From assembly GCF_019931195.1 (NCBI RefSeq), contig NZ_JAIOUO010000008.1, forward strand, positions 1-64,000: 64,000 nucleotides of DNA, read 5' to 3'. Positions 33,081-43,043 of the stretch are shown here, piece after piece; positions within the stretch are counted from its first letter, which is position 1, and every line of letters starts with the position of its first letter. Source of the stretch: Marinobacter sp. F4216 (GTDB lineage: Bacteria > Pseudomonadota > Gammaproteobacteria > Pseudomonadales > Oleiphilaceae). The notes under the pieces were generated by a model that was given only the letters and a program-made list of their open reading frames with translations, ran no database searches and had not been told where the DNA came from. Position numbers and translations under genes: made by a program.

Positions 33081-36000
33081 TTAACGCACTATCTCGATAT
33101 CAATCCGGAAATCGATATTGCAGGTGCTTTTGTTAACCACATCGTTTGCATCGGCCCCGGTCAGGGAGATACCTCCCGAACCAGCCAGATCGTCATAGCT
33201 GTACCGCTTGCGAAGCGTTTTATGGATCTCACTCGCAGTGATCGTTGAAGGAATGAAATTGGGCGCGGTGCCGCAATCATCCGAGATAAAGGCATCTGCC
33301 TCAAGAAATGCCGCCTGGATGCCAAACGATTCTCCGGGCTTCAAGCTCAGCACATTTACTAAGTTAGATTGCCCAACCCATGAATCCTCCAACTGCAACC
33401 AGGTACTTTGGCTCCAAACACGCTTGTAGTAGCAGGCACGACGTTCATCTGCACTACGGTCCGGTACATTAGGAGGCACTCGGTCCCTCAGGTCATAATT
33501 TACGCCATCAAAGGTCGCTGGCTGGTAGAAAATGGCCCCCAGGTCTTCATCACTATTCTGAAACGCTTCGGCATCCAGCGCGTCAGAGAGTAATTTCTTC
33601 TGACCGGTCTGAGGGTCTTCCACCACAACCCACCACATCACCTCGCCTGCTTGCTCATCAGCACTCCCTTCTGAGCCGTCCTTGCATTGGTTGTTAATGA
33701 TGATGTCACGCATAACGACCTCGAAAGCAACATCGGGAACCAGCGGATCCGTACCCACGGTGAGCTCCGACCCGTCCGTGCGACCATCGCCATCGGTATC
33801 CGCATTGGTCGGATCCGTCCGAGCAGCAATCTCATCACCGTCGTTCAGACCATCCAGATCGGTATCCGGGTACACAGGGGACGTAAAGATCGTGGTTGCG
33901 GTTGTCTCGCCAGGAAAAAGGAGTCGCGAGCCCGAAATGAGTTCGACCTGATCCAGCAAGCCATCGCCGTCACTATCCGATTTTTTGGGATCCGTACCAT
34001 AACCACCGGTATTGGCCGATGTGATGTTCATGTTCGGATACAACGCGGCAATGCTCAGGTACTTGGACAAATCCGCCACCTCGTCATAATCACTGATGGT
34101 ATCCCCATCGGTGTCTACGCTGCGCGGATCCGTACGGAGATCGCGCTCGACAAAATCCGGTAAGCCGTCGAAATCAGTATCTGGCAACGACTTACTGGAG
34201 GTAACCTGCCGCCCTGCACCGCCATTGACTGAAACCAGCCAGCCCAAATCTTCCTCGCCATCGGTCAAACCATCCTGATCCGCGTCAAAGAAATCCGCCC
34301 TATCATCCACAGTCGGGTCAGAACCGCGGACAATTTCACTACCATCAGCCACCGAGTCATCATCGGTGTCGCGGCGAAGCGGATCTGTCAGAACCGTCTC
34401 TGCTTGACGCAATACATCATCCCCTTCAGGGGTGCTATCGATAATGGAATTGGATCCCGGCAGAACAATCACATTGCCGACGGGAACCGGGTTGTTGATA
34501 AAGGCTCGCTGGATATCGTCGCCACTGGCAAGGGTGTCCGCGACACCATCACCACCATCAATAATGGCCAGAAGCGCATCGACTCCCCCCAGCTCCTCAG
34601 CATCTGGAATGCCGTCCCGGTCGGTATCCGGCTCGGCAGGGTCTGTTGCCGGCGGAATACTTGAGACTGCTTCATAGACGTCATCGCCATCGAGCTCTGT
34701 ATCCAGAATGCCATTCGGACCAGGCCCGATAACCGGTGTACCGTACGCCAGGCCGGCCGTTTGCGGTGGTGTCAATTGCTCATCATCGCCCACGGCCGTA
34801 GTGTCCGCCGTCTTGTTTGGACCAGCAATAATACCGATAGCGTCCGCCTGACTGACCGGATCGTCATCCTGGAAAGCACAAAGCGCTTGCGTACGGTTAT
34901 CGCCCGGCTCGCAAAAGCCCCGCAGATCCTGCTCCTCAACATCCCAAAGGCCATCGCCATCGGTATCGCCAAACCGGGGCGACGAAAAGGTCTGACGCAG
35001 GGCTCCGCCGTCTACGGCGACCTTCCAGCCAACAAACACTTCCGCAAAGTCGCTCAACCCGTCCTGGTCGCTGTCCACCGAATCCGGTACGCCATCGGAG
35101 CCCGCCTGCCCCGAGAAAGCCGGGCCAAAAAGCTCGTTGTCAAAGCGGTCACGGTCACTGTCTGTCGAACCAAACAGGAACTCATTACGGGCAAACAGCC
35201 CATCACCATCCAGGTCCTGCAGGAACGCGAGGCTGAGGTTGTTACCCGGCTCAACAGTAATCTGATCAAAATCGGCCGCATCCGGCAGTTGACCGGAGGT
35301 CAGGATCACCCACCCCCTGTTGAAGTCGCCATTACGCAAAGACTTGATTCGGGCCAGCTTCTGCGGGCCGCTGCAGGTACCGCTCACGCATTCGCCATCA
35401 ACCCGGCAAATAGTACCCGCGTTCTCCGAGAATGCAGAGCAAGTGCGACTAGTTTCATATCCGCCAATAAAATCAACGATGTCATCGTCTCTGGCCGGAG
35501 TATCCAGCACCCCGTTTTCACCGGGGCCAATCACAATGGTGCCGAGGCTCAAGCCATCTGTGCCCACGGGGACCAGCTGAATATCGTCGCCCTGGGCGAT
35601 ACTGTTCGCCGCTTTATTCAAACCAGCGACAATACCGCTAACACCGGTCGGGTTGGCAATGTAATCGTCACCACCCGGCGAGGTCTCCAGCCAACCGTTC
35701 GCACCCGCGCGAATCACCCCTGCATCCACGTCCAGAACATCGTCGCCCTGGGCGGCAGTATTCAGAACGCCATCAAAGCCGGCGGAAATATAGTCCTGAC
35801 TGGTCTGGTGTCGCGGCAAGCCAATGGTCGATTCCAACAGGTAACTCAGGGGCAGACCGAGCGCACGCCCCGACGGACTGAATCCGCCCAGATACTGATC
35901 GTCTTGCAGCACCCCGGCGGTCGCCAACAGGTAGTTTTCTGCCGCACCGGCATCGCCGAAGTCCAATACGATACTGCCGGTGCGGTCCCGTGCTACCTGG

Positions 36001-38264
36001 CTGATAAACGTATAGTTACGCCCCAACTCATCCTCGACATCGTAATTGGCGACGCGAAACACCAGGGAGGCGGGGTTACGCATCAGACTCTCGACCAGAT
36101 TGGGGAACACCTCGCGACTGCTGAACAGAAAGGGACCCCGCTCGTTTGAGTTGCCGCCCAGATTAATCGACAGCGGAGTTCCAGTGGCCAGCTCGGAACT
36201 CGATACCAGTGTTGCCACCGGCAAAAAGGTGTCACGCCCCCCCACCTGCTGCAAAACGGTCACCTCCAGATTGCGCAGGGTAAAGGGCACATTACCTTCA
36301 TTAGTGATACTCAGGGGTACATCAATGCTGGCGCCAATCACTTCGCGAGTGACCGTTTGAGTGCTGCTTAACTCTTGACCTTTGGCCAGGGATTGTTCAT
36401 AAGCTTGCTGCGATTCGCGGGCTGAACTACGTTCGCTTTGCCAGTTATTGGTGCCGGTATAGTAACCGTAGCCTGTAACCTCAATCCCTCCAGAAACATT
36501 GTTGTTTCCACCACCAAAGAAGTTGCCGGAACCAATACCAGTACGAATACCGCCTCCGCCCCCAAACTCATCGGTTTGGCTGTCGGATTTGGAAAACGAA
36601 GTATTTTCACTCTTTGTCAGCGTCGTGCTGGTATTCGATTCTTCCGTGACCACCTCACCGGTTTCGTCGGTATAGCTGAACCGCTCGTCAAGCTGAAGCC
36701 GAACGTCGCCCACGCTAATTGCCACCTTGGGTACGTCGGAAATCCGCGGATTCCGGTTCAGCTCGAACAGCTCCCGGTAGTCGTCGAGCTGATCACCATC
36801 GGTATCCGCCAGCACTGGCGAGGTCCCGAGATCAAAGTGCTCCCAGCCATCCGGCAGTCCGTCCAGGTCAGTATCCTGAGCGAACGGATTACTGTACACG
36901 ATGTTAAGCTCCAGATTGTCGTCGAGAGTATCCCCATCGGTGTCGGTTGCCCGAGGGTTCATACCGAACTGCAGCTCAACGAAATCATCAACGCCATCGC
37001 CATCGGTGTCCGCCCGGTCTGGATCACTGGTCACCTGACGCGTGACGATCTCACCGTTTGCAAGCTCAACAATAACCGAGGTACCGGCTTGTTCTTCACT
37101 GTCGTAAAGGCCGTCGCCATCGGTGTCCACCAGCTCAAGCGCATGCGCCGGCGTTCCGGCAAAAATCGCCGTGTTGGCGGTCTGGAATGAGACCACACCA
37201 TCGTTAACCTTCAACTGCTGGCCATACATGTCGGTAGCGTTGGTTACAGCAACCTGATAAGTCAGCTCACTCTGGGAACGGGTGGCAAGCTCAACAACCC
37301 GACGATCGGCACTGGCAAACCGAGCCTCAAGCACCGCCAGAACGCCGGACTCAGGGTTCACATTGGCCTGGGTAATAGAGAAAGTTGCAGAGCCTGGCGT
37401 CTGCTCGCTCATCGGCTTGCTGAAGGTGACCTGCACATGGGTGTTATCCAGCGATGCCGCGCTGACCAAGGACGGCGGCTCCGCAATCGCGGTCTCAAGG
37501 GACATGCCCAGGAAGCTCTTGTCGGAAGGCAGCATATACAGTGGCAGACCGCTCACGAGGCCGGTCACCTTGCTCAGTTCGAGATCGTAGTAGGCGTCAT
37601 TCTGAGACTCTGTGGTCAAGACAACGGTATCTGCCTCAGCGCCCAAGACAACCTGAGTAATTTTGAGACCGTTGCCGGCATAGGAGGTCAGGCGATAGTT
37701 CTTGATGTCACCGGCCGCATCCGAAACCGGCTCACTGAACCGCAAAAACACAACGGTGTCACTGAGGGACGTGAGTGCCAGCAGCCGCGGCTCCTCGCTG
37801 CCATCACCGATGAACAGAACGGGCTCGTCGTTAACATTCGCCAGATCCAGCTGAAGTGTTCCGTTCGGAATCAACTGGATATCCTCTTCCTCCGGAGCAA
37901 GCTGAAGCAGAACTGTTTTCCCGTCTGGCCCCGGGTAGGCGCCAACCACAACCACCCGGTTTCCGTTCGACAACGTGACGTTGTAGTTCAGAGGATTACC
38001 CGAGGCATCAGTATCCGCGGGTTGAGCGAACTCAACTTCAACATAGTTTCGACTCAGGGAGGCAACTTTGGAAATTGCCGGCAATTCTCCTGCACTCACC
38101 TCAACCGAGCCAGAATCAGATTCGCCGGAATCCCCACCGCAAGCAGAGAGCGCAAGAGCCAGTAACAGCACCAATACAACTCTGATTCCCTGCGCCACCT
38201 GACAACCGGAATTTACAAACCGGAATTCTTCAGCACCCGACAGGCCTTCCCTTAGAGTCGACAT
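33081..38264 (-). CDS. Giant TSP3-repeat surface lipoprotein with a binary-toxin-like core
   Basis: 1727 residues; I do not recognise a named family. Seen in order: a lipoprotein signal with lipobox LSAC (Cys42); two or three beta-sandwich-like segments with 'F-x-x-P' motifs (about 60-370); five calcium-type DxDxDG repeats (380-500); a Ser/Thr- then Gly-rich segment (528-645) and a beta-rich domain (645-770), an order that resembles the calcium and pore domains of anthrax protective antigen; GDD repeats (825-934 and 1142-1285); a four-Cys knot (942-964); twelve more DxDxDG motifs (1017-1497); and a unique C-terminal domain with four cysteines. The start has GAGGG at good spacing. It is convergent with rpsT and monocistronic. 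Outer-membrane or surface location is inferred; a pore or adhesin role is speculation. Confidence 0.85.
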   Translation of the reverse strand: MSTLREGLSGAEEFRFVNSGCQVAQGIRVVLVLLLALALSACGGDSGESDSGSVEVSAGELPAISKVASLSRNYVEVEFAQPADTDASGNPLNYNVTLSNGNRVVVVGAYPGPDGKTVLLQLAPEEEDIQLIPNGTLQLDLANVNDEPVLFIGDGSEEPRLLALTSLSDTVVFLRFSEPVSDAAGDIKNYRLTSYAGNGLKITQVVLGAEADTVVLTTESQNDAYYDLELSKVTGLVSGLPLYMLPSDKSFLGMSLETAIAEPPSLVSAASLDNTHVQVTFSKPMSEQTPGSATFSITQANVNPESGVLAVLEARFASADRRVVELATRSQSELTYQVAVTNATDMYGQQLKVNDGVVSFQTANTAIFAGTPAHALELVDTDGDGLYDSEEQAGTSVIVELANGEIVTRQVTSDPDRADTDGDGVDDFVELQFGMNPRATDTDGDTLDDNLELNIVYSNPFAQDTDLDGLPDGWEHFDLGTSPVLADTDGDQLDDYRELFELNRNPRISDVPKVAISVGDVRLQLDERFSYTDETGEVVTEESNTSTTLTKSENTSFSKSDSQTDEFGGGGGIRTGIGSGNFFGGGNNNVSGGIEVTGYGYYTGTNNWQSERSSARESQQAYEQSLAKGQELSSTQTVTREVIGASIDVPLSITNEGNVPFTLRNLEVTVLQQVGGRDTFLPVATLVSSSELATGTPLSINLGGNSNERGPFLFSSREVFPNLVESLMRNPASLVFRVANYDVEDELGRNYTFISQVARDRTGSIVLDFGDAGAAENYLLATAGVLQDDQYLGGFSPSGRALGLPLSYLLESTIGLPRHQTSQDYISAGFDGVLNTAAQGDDVLDVDAGVIRAGANGWLETSPGGDDYIANPTGVSGIVAGLNKAANSIAQGDDIQLVPVGTDGLSLGTIVIGPGENGVLDTPARDDDIVDFIGGYETSRTCSAFSENAGTICRVDGECVSGTCSGPQKLARIKSLRNGDFNRGWVILTSGQLPDAADFDQITVEPGNNLSLAFLQDLDGDGLFARNEFLFGSTDSDRDRFDNELFGPAFSGQAGSDGVPDSVDSDQDGLSDFAEVFVGWKVAVDGGALRQTFSSPRFGDTDGDGLWDVEEQDLRGFCEPGDNRTQALCAFQDDDPVSQADAIGIIAGPNKTADTTAVGDDEQLTPPQTAGLAYGTPVIGPGPNGILDTELDGDDVYEAVSSIPPATDPAEPDTDRDGIPDAEELGGVDALLAIIDGGDGVADTLASGDDIQRAFINNPVPVGNVIVLPGSNSIIDSTPEGDDVLRQAETVLTDPLRRDTDDDSVADGSEIVRGSDPTVDDRADFFDADQDGLTDGEEDLGWLVSVNGGAGRQVTSSKSLPDTDFDGLPDFVERDLRTDPRSVDTDGDTISDYDEVADLSKYLSIAALYPNMNITSANTGGYGTDPKKSDSDGDGLLDQVELISGSRLLFPGETTATTIFTSPVYPDTDLDGLNDGDEIAARTDPTNADTDGDGRTDGSELTVGTDPLVPDVAFEVVMRDIIINNQCKDGSEGSADEQAGEVMWWVVVEDPQTGQKKLLSDALDAEAFQNSDEDLGAIFYQPATFDGVNYDLRDRVPPNVPDRSADERRACYYKRVWSQSTWLQLEDSWVGQSNLVNVLSLKPGESFGIQAAFLEADAFISDDCGTAPNFIPSTITASEIHKTLRKRYSYDDLAGSGGISLTGADANDVVNKSTCNIDFRIDIEIVR
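34125..34283 (-). repeat. Second copy of the 'D-x-DGL-x-D-x-E-x-x-x-GW-x-V' module
   Basis: Residues 1328-1380 of the giant lipoprotein (DQDGLTDGEEDLGWLVSVNG then GRQ, SS and DTDFDGLPDFVERDLR) repeat residues 1066-1115 (DSDQDGLSDFAEVFVGWKV, then GG, LRQ, SS and DTDGDGLWDVEEQDLR; nucleotides 34920-35069). The pattern calcium loop, then E-x-x-G-[WY]-x-V, also occurs in the calcium domain of binary toxin B components. Confidence 0.7.
34410..34841 (-). repeat. GDD repeat, copies C and D
   Basis: Residues 1142-1201 (IGIIAGPNKTADTTAVGDDE, then VIGPGPNGILDTELDGDDV) and 1231-1285 (AIIDGGDGVADTLASGDDI, then LPGSNSIIDSTPEGDDV). Each unit holds two half-repeats of the form G-x-N-[GK]-x-x-DT-x-x-x-GDD. 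Confidence 0.8.
35463..35792 (-). repeat. GDD repeat, copies A and B
   Basis: Residues 825-869 (ISAGFDGVLNTAAQGDDV, then IRAGANGWLETSPGGDDY) and 873-934 (IVAGLNKAANSIAQGDDI, then VIGPGENGVLDTPARDDDI). They share the half-repeat pattern of copies C and D, about 600-900 bases away. Confidence 0.8.
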
Positions 38265-38593
38265 ATTCCCTCACGTCATCTTGCTGCCTGCCAGTAACCG
38301 CTCCTTACCGCCTCAAATGCGAGGACATCTAACGGTTAGGCCGCACGCAGTCCATTGTTAAATTTTTGTTACATCAAGAAGGTATAGTGTAAAGAACGGG
38401 CAGGGTCAGCAGGTAAAGGCAATAAATCGAAGCAACGCCCATAAAATGAGACGTAGTTCATACTATTTCCCAATGCCGCTGATCATCCGCTGCTTATCGA
38501 CGGCGCCAAGCGTGCCATGCAGGAAATGGATAAAACACTGTGGTTGCAGGGCCAATGATGCAGAAAGCGCAATACGCTTCTTTTGACGGTCAG
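38265..38593. other. Non-coding stretch upstream of the giant lipoprotein gene
   Basis: No convincing gene. The part next to the lipoprotein gene (38340-38395) is AT-rich and should hold its promoter, but I see no good -35/-10 pair. From 38457 to 38558 the plus strand reads PNAADHPLLIDGAKRAMQEM, then a further 11 residues to a stop, preceded by a stop with no early start codon; this could be the tail of a decayed gene. A 31-residue frame (38555-38650) follows it. Confidence 0.4.
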
Positions 38594-38617
38594 GAAAACC
38601 TGAGCCCCGAGGCTCAG
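38593..38617 (-). terminator. Terminator of the cgtA-proB transcript
   Basis: On the minus strand CTGAGCC, a TCGG loop and GGCTCAG form a 7-base stem followed by GTTTTCC, about 110 bases past the proB stop codon. Confidence 0.5.
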
Positions 38618-38727
38618 CCGGGAGGTAACGGGAAAGGCTTGAGAGTATGAGCTGACTACGAATTAGACTGACAGGATGCTTCAATACGAGCCGCTGGAAC
38701 CACCACAAGGACGGCCCCAGAGACTCA

Positions 38728-39852
38728 TCAGACAACCACCAGATTATCCCGGTGAATCATCTCTTCACCCGACGCATAGCCGAGAACCTCAACAATGCGA
38801 TCACTGGACTGGCCTGCAATCGCTCGAGCCTCCGCCGCATCGTAGTTAACCAGCCCCCGGGCCACCTCCTTGCCGGAGAGATCCACGCAAGACACCATTT
38901 CCCCGCGACGAAATGTGCCCGACACCTCTTTCACACCCACCGGCAAAAGGCTGCGCCCGTTGAGGCACACCATGCGGACCGCGCCATCATCCAGAACCAG
39001 CTTTCCGCGGGTTTGGAGGTGACTCGCCAGCCACTGCTTGCGTGCCGCGGTTCGGCCCTGCTCGGGCAAAAGCAAGGTACCCAGCACCTCGCCTTCACGC
39101 AGGCGAGTGACCACGTGCTCGATTCGACCACCGACAATCACCGTGAAAGCGCCGGAACGAGCCGCCAACCGGGCTGCCCTCAGCTTGGTGAGCATGCCAC
39201 CGCGTCCCAGCGCTCCGGCGCCACCGCCAGCCATGGCATCCAGCGACGAATCGCTTGCTTTGCACTCGGTCACCAGGGAGGCATCGTCGTGCTTTCGGGG
39301 ATCCTTATCAAAGAGCCCGAGCTGGTCGGTCAGAATAATCAGGCCATCGGCTTCGATCAGGTTCGCGACCAGAGCGCCCAGCGTGTCGTTGTCACCGAAG
39401 CGAATCTCGTCGGTAACCACCGTGTCGTTTTCGTTCACGATGGGCACCACACCCACATCCAGTAGTGCACGAAGGGTACTGCGGCCGTTGAGGTAGCGCT
39501 TACGATCCGACAGATCATCATGGGTAAGAAGAATCTGGGCACTGTGCAGCCCGTGGCGTTTGAACTGGGCTTCCCAGGTCTGTACCAGCCCCATCTGCCC
39601 GGTTGCCGCAGCAGCCTGCAAAAGGTGTAACTGTTGCGGCCGCTCCGACCACCCCAGCCGGCTCATGCCTTCAGCCACGGACCCGGAGGAGACAATTACG
39701 ACTTCCACACCACTGCTGATCAGCTCGGCAATCTGGTCCACCCACAAACCCAGCGATGCCACGTCGAGACCTTTGCCATCGTTGGTCAGCAAGGCACTTC
39801 CGATCTTGATCACCAGACGACGGGCCTGGCGCAGCTGGGTACGTTCACTCAT
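38728..39852 (-). CDS. proB: Glutamate 5-kinase
   Basis: 374-residue enzyme that phosphorylates glutamate, the first step of proline synthesis. The amino-acid kinase domain (about 1-260) shows [22 protein letters not shown] and [20 protein letters not shown]; the C-terminal PUA domain (about 275-365) is present, as in E. coli. It lies 21 bases after cgtA and is probably cotranscribed with it. Proline feedback acts through the kinase domain. Confidence 0.97.
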   Translation of the reverse strand: MSERTQLRQARRLVIKIGSALLTNDGKGLDVASLGLWVDQIAELISSGVEVVIVSSGSVAEGMSRLGWSERPQQLHLLQAAAATGQMGLVQTWEAQFKRHGLHSAQILLTHDDLSDRKRYLNGRSTLRALLDVGVVPIVNENDTVVTDEIRFGDNDTLGALVANLIEADGLIILTDQLGLFDKDPRKHDDASLVTECKASDSSLDAMAGGGAGALGRGGMLTKLRAARLAARSGAFTVIVGGRIEHVVTRLREGEVLGTLLLPEQGRTAARKQWLASHLQTRGKLVLDDGAVRMVCLNGRSLLPVGVKEVSGTFRRGEMVSCVDLSGKEVARGLVNYDAAEARAIAGQSSDRIVEVLGYASGEEMIHRDNLVVV

Positions 39853-39873
39853 AACGCGCGTGCTTCTCTCTTA

Positions 39874-41082
<1,209 letters not shown>

Positions 41083-41110
41083 TTAACCCTTTGCGCTTCG
41101 CGCTTAAACG

Positions 41111-41148
41111 AAAAAAGCCCCGCAGCCTCAGGGAAGCTTTGCGGGGCT
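41111..41148 (-). terminator. Terminator between rpmA and cgtA
   Basis: On the minus strand AGCCCCGCA and TGCGGGGCT form a 9-base stem with a 15-base loop followed by TTTTT. Read-through into cgtA is likely to set its lower expression. Confidence 0.8.
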
Positions 41149-41223
41149 CCTGGCATCATTGATCACTGACTATATCAGGATATCAATGCTACCCAAGGTT
41201 CGACAGAACCGGATCGCCGCTGC

Positions 41224-41484
41224 TTACGCAGCCGGAACGATGCTCACGAACTTGCGGTTCTGCGGGCCTTTGGTTTCGAACTTCACCTGGCCGTCTGCTT
41301 TTGCAAACAGGGTGTGGTCCTTGCCAATGCCTACGTTGCTACCAGCGTGGAAACGGGTGCCGCGCTGACGAACGATGATGCTGCCTGCAGATACAGCTTC
41401 GCCGCCGAAGCGCTTGACACCAAGTCGTTTCGACTCGGAATCGCGACCGTTACGGGTACTACCTGCTGCCTTCTTATGAGCCAT
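41224..41484 (-). CDS. rpmA: 50S ribosomal protein L27
   Basis: 86-residue ribosomal protein whose N-terminal arm reaches the peptidyl transferase centre. The sequence [20 protein letters not shown] is canonical and begins directly after the start, with no cleaved leader of the Firmicutes type. It is the second gene of rplU-rpmA, 36 bases after rplU. Confidence 0.98.
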   Translation of the reverse strand: MAHKKAAGSTRNGRDSESKRLGVKRFGGEAVSAGSIIVRQRGTRFHAGSNVGIGKDHTLFAKADGQVKFETKGPQNRKFVSIVPAA

Positions 41485-41520
41485 TACCAGCCTCCTTATC
41501 TAAGGGGTAATTCGAGAGCC

Positions 41521-41832
41521 TTAGCCCTGGATACCCGTGATCTTAACTTCAGTAAACCACTGACGGTGGCCCTGACGCTTCATGTGATGCTTACGACGAC
41601 GGAACTTGATGATGTTCACTTTATCGTGACGACCGTGGCTAACCACTTCAGCGGTAACCTTGGCACCGTCAACGACCGGAGCACCGACCTTAACGTTGTC
41701 ACCGTCGGCGACCAGCAGAACGCGATCGAACTCAACGTTGCCACCGGTTTCAACTTCCAGCTTTTCCAGCTTCAGAGTTTCGCCTTCTTTCACACGGTGC
41801 TGCTTACCACCGCTAACAATAACTGCGTACAT
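41521..41832 (-). CDS. rplU: 50S ribosomal protein L21
   Basis: 103-residue ribosomal protein with the standard start [20 protein letters not shown] and the C-terminal KRQGHRQ motif region that contacts 23S rRNA. It is first in the rplU-rpmA operon and has a good sigma-70 promoter about 110 bases upstream, divergent from ispB. Confidence 0.98.
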   Translation of the reverse strand: MYAVIVSGGKQHRVKEGETLKLEKLEVETGGNVEFDRVLLVADGDNVKVGAPVVDGAKVTAEVVSHGRHDKVNIIKFRRRKHHMKRQGHRQWFTEVKITGIQG

Positions 41833-41941
41833 TTACCTTCTCCGCGATTGACCCATCCCTGCTCTTATCCACCTGGTTCTAAGGGAAGCGCTTCGGCAAC
41901 CCTATAGCAGGGAGCGCAGGTTGGGATGAGTTGGGCGCGTG

Positions 41942-41970
41942 ATTGTACGAAAAGCCGCCGGGCAATACAA
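41942..41970 (-). promoter_or_regulatory. Promoter of rplU-rpmA
   Basis: Minus-strand TTGTAT (41965-41970), 17-base spacer, TACAAT (41942-41947). Matches five of six bases at the -10. Confidence 0.7.
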
Positions 41971-41976
41971 GCCAAG

Positions 41977-42005
41977 TTGACACTAAAGCCCGTAATACCT
42001 AGCAT
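41977..42005 (+). promoter_or_regulatory. Promoter of ispB
   Basis: Plus-strand TTGACA (41977-41982), 17-base spacer, TAGCAT (42000-42005), about 65 bases upstream of the ispB start. It lies back to back with the rplU promoter, the two -35 boxes being only six bases apart. Confidence 0.7.
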
Positions 42006-42074
42006 TGCCGCGACCTGCCCTGTTTTTGCTTATTTCAGAACCACCTAACGCAGCATCAAGGATTCACAAGCCGC

Positions 42075-43043
42075 ATGACAGCCGAGCGCATATACGACAC
42101 CGTGTCCGAGGAGTTTAGCCGGGTAAACGACCTCATTCTCGAGCGGCTTGGATCCGAGGTTCCCCTGGTGGAAAAGATCGCCCAATACCTTGTCGAAAGT
42201 GGCGGAAAACGCCTCAGACCTCTGCTGGTGCTGCTTTCCAGCCAGGCTGCGGGCTACAAGAAAGACGACCACCTGAAGCTTGCGGCGGTCATCGAGTTTC
42301 TGCATACCGCCACCCTTCTGCACGATGATGTGGTGGACACCTCCGACATGCGCCGGGGCCGCAGCACCGCCAACGCACGCTGGGGCAATGCACCGAGTGT
42401 GCTGGTAGGGGATTTCCTCTACGCGCGCGCTTTCGAGATGATGGTGGAACTGAAAAACCTGGCCATCATGGAGGTTCTATCCCACGCCACGGCGGTCATC
42501 GCCGAGGGCGAGGTGATGCAACTGATGAACGTGAAGAACCCCAAGCTGACCGAAGATCAGTACATGAAGGTCATTCACGACAAGACCGCCAAGCTGTTTG
42601 AAGCGGCTTCCCATACCGGCGCACTGTTGGCCGGCGCGGACGAAACGCAGGAAAAGGCTCTGCGGGACTACGGCAAACACCTCGGGCTCGCCTTCCAACT
42701 GGTGGACGACGTGCTCGACTACCGGGGCGATGCCGAAACCATGGGCAAGAACGTGGGCGATGACTTGGCCGAGGGCAAGGTCACCTTGCCCCTGATCCAA
42801 GCCATGGCGACGGGCAAGAAAGAGGATGCTGACCTGATTCGCCAGGCCATCCGCAAAGGCGGCCTCGACGACCTGTCCCGCATCGGGGACATCGTGGAGA
42901 CCACCGGAGCGCTTGAATACACCATGCAGCGGGCTCGCGAAGAATCGGAGAAAGCCAGAGACTGCCTCTCCACACTGGAAGAATCAGCTCACAAGACCGC
43001 CATGGCTCTGCTGAGCGAACTCGCAGTCGCCCGAGTTAACTGA
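42075..43043 (+). CDS. ispB: Octaprenyl diphosphate synthase (polyprenyl synthase)
   Basis: 322-residue trans-prenyltransferase that makes the side chain of ubiquinone and menaquinone. Both aspartate-rich motifs are present: HDDVVDTSDMRRG (Asp84, 85, 88) and QLVDDVLDYRG (about 210). Product length (C40 or C45) is set by residues upstream of the first motif and cannot be fixed here; Marinobacter relatives usually make Q-9. Its stop codon region overlaps the end of the convergent reductase gene by eight bases. Confidence 0.96.
   Translation: MTAERIYDTVSEEFSRVNDLILERLGSEVPLVEKIAQYLVESGGKRLRPLLVLLSSQAAGYKKDDHLKLAAVIEFLHTATLLHDDVVDTSDMRRGRSTANARWGNAPSVLVGDFLYARAFEMMVELKNLAIMEVLSHATAVIAEGEVMQLMNVKNPKLTEDQYMKVIHDKTAKLFEAASHTGALLAGADETQEKALRDYGKHLGLAFQLVDDVLDYRGDAETMGKNVGDDLAEGKVTLPLIQAMATGKKEDADLIRQAIRKGGLDDLSRIGDIVETTGALEYTMQRAREESEKARDCLSTLEESAHKTAMALLSELAVARVN

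Noticed and set aside
34761..36149. 462-codon open frame on the plus strand inside the giant lipoprotein gene
   Set aside because: It mirrors the Asp/Gly-rich repeats on the other strand and has no protein-like motif; the minus-strand frame is continuous for 1727 codons with a lipoprotein signal.
34000..37130. Dense runs of similar short sequence that might suggest a CRISPR array or minisatellite
   Set aside because: The repeats are at the protein level (DxDxDG and GDD motifs), with diverged codons and irregular spacing; there are no identical direct repeats with unique spacers.
38463..38735. 90-codon minus-strand frame just after proB
   Set aside because: It starts with TTG, contains the predicted proB terminator hairpin and resembles nothing; not called as a gene.
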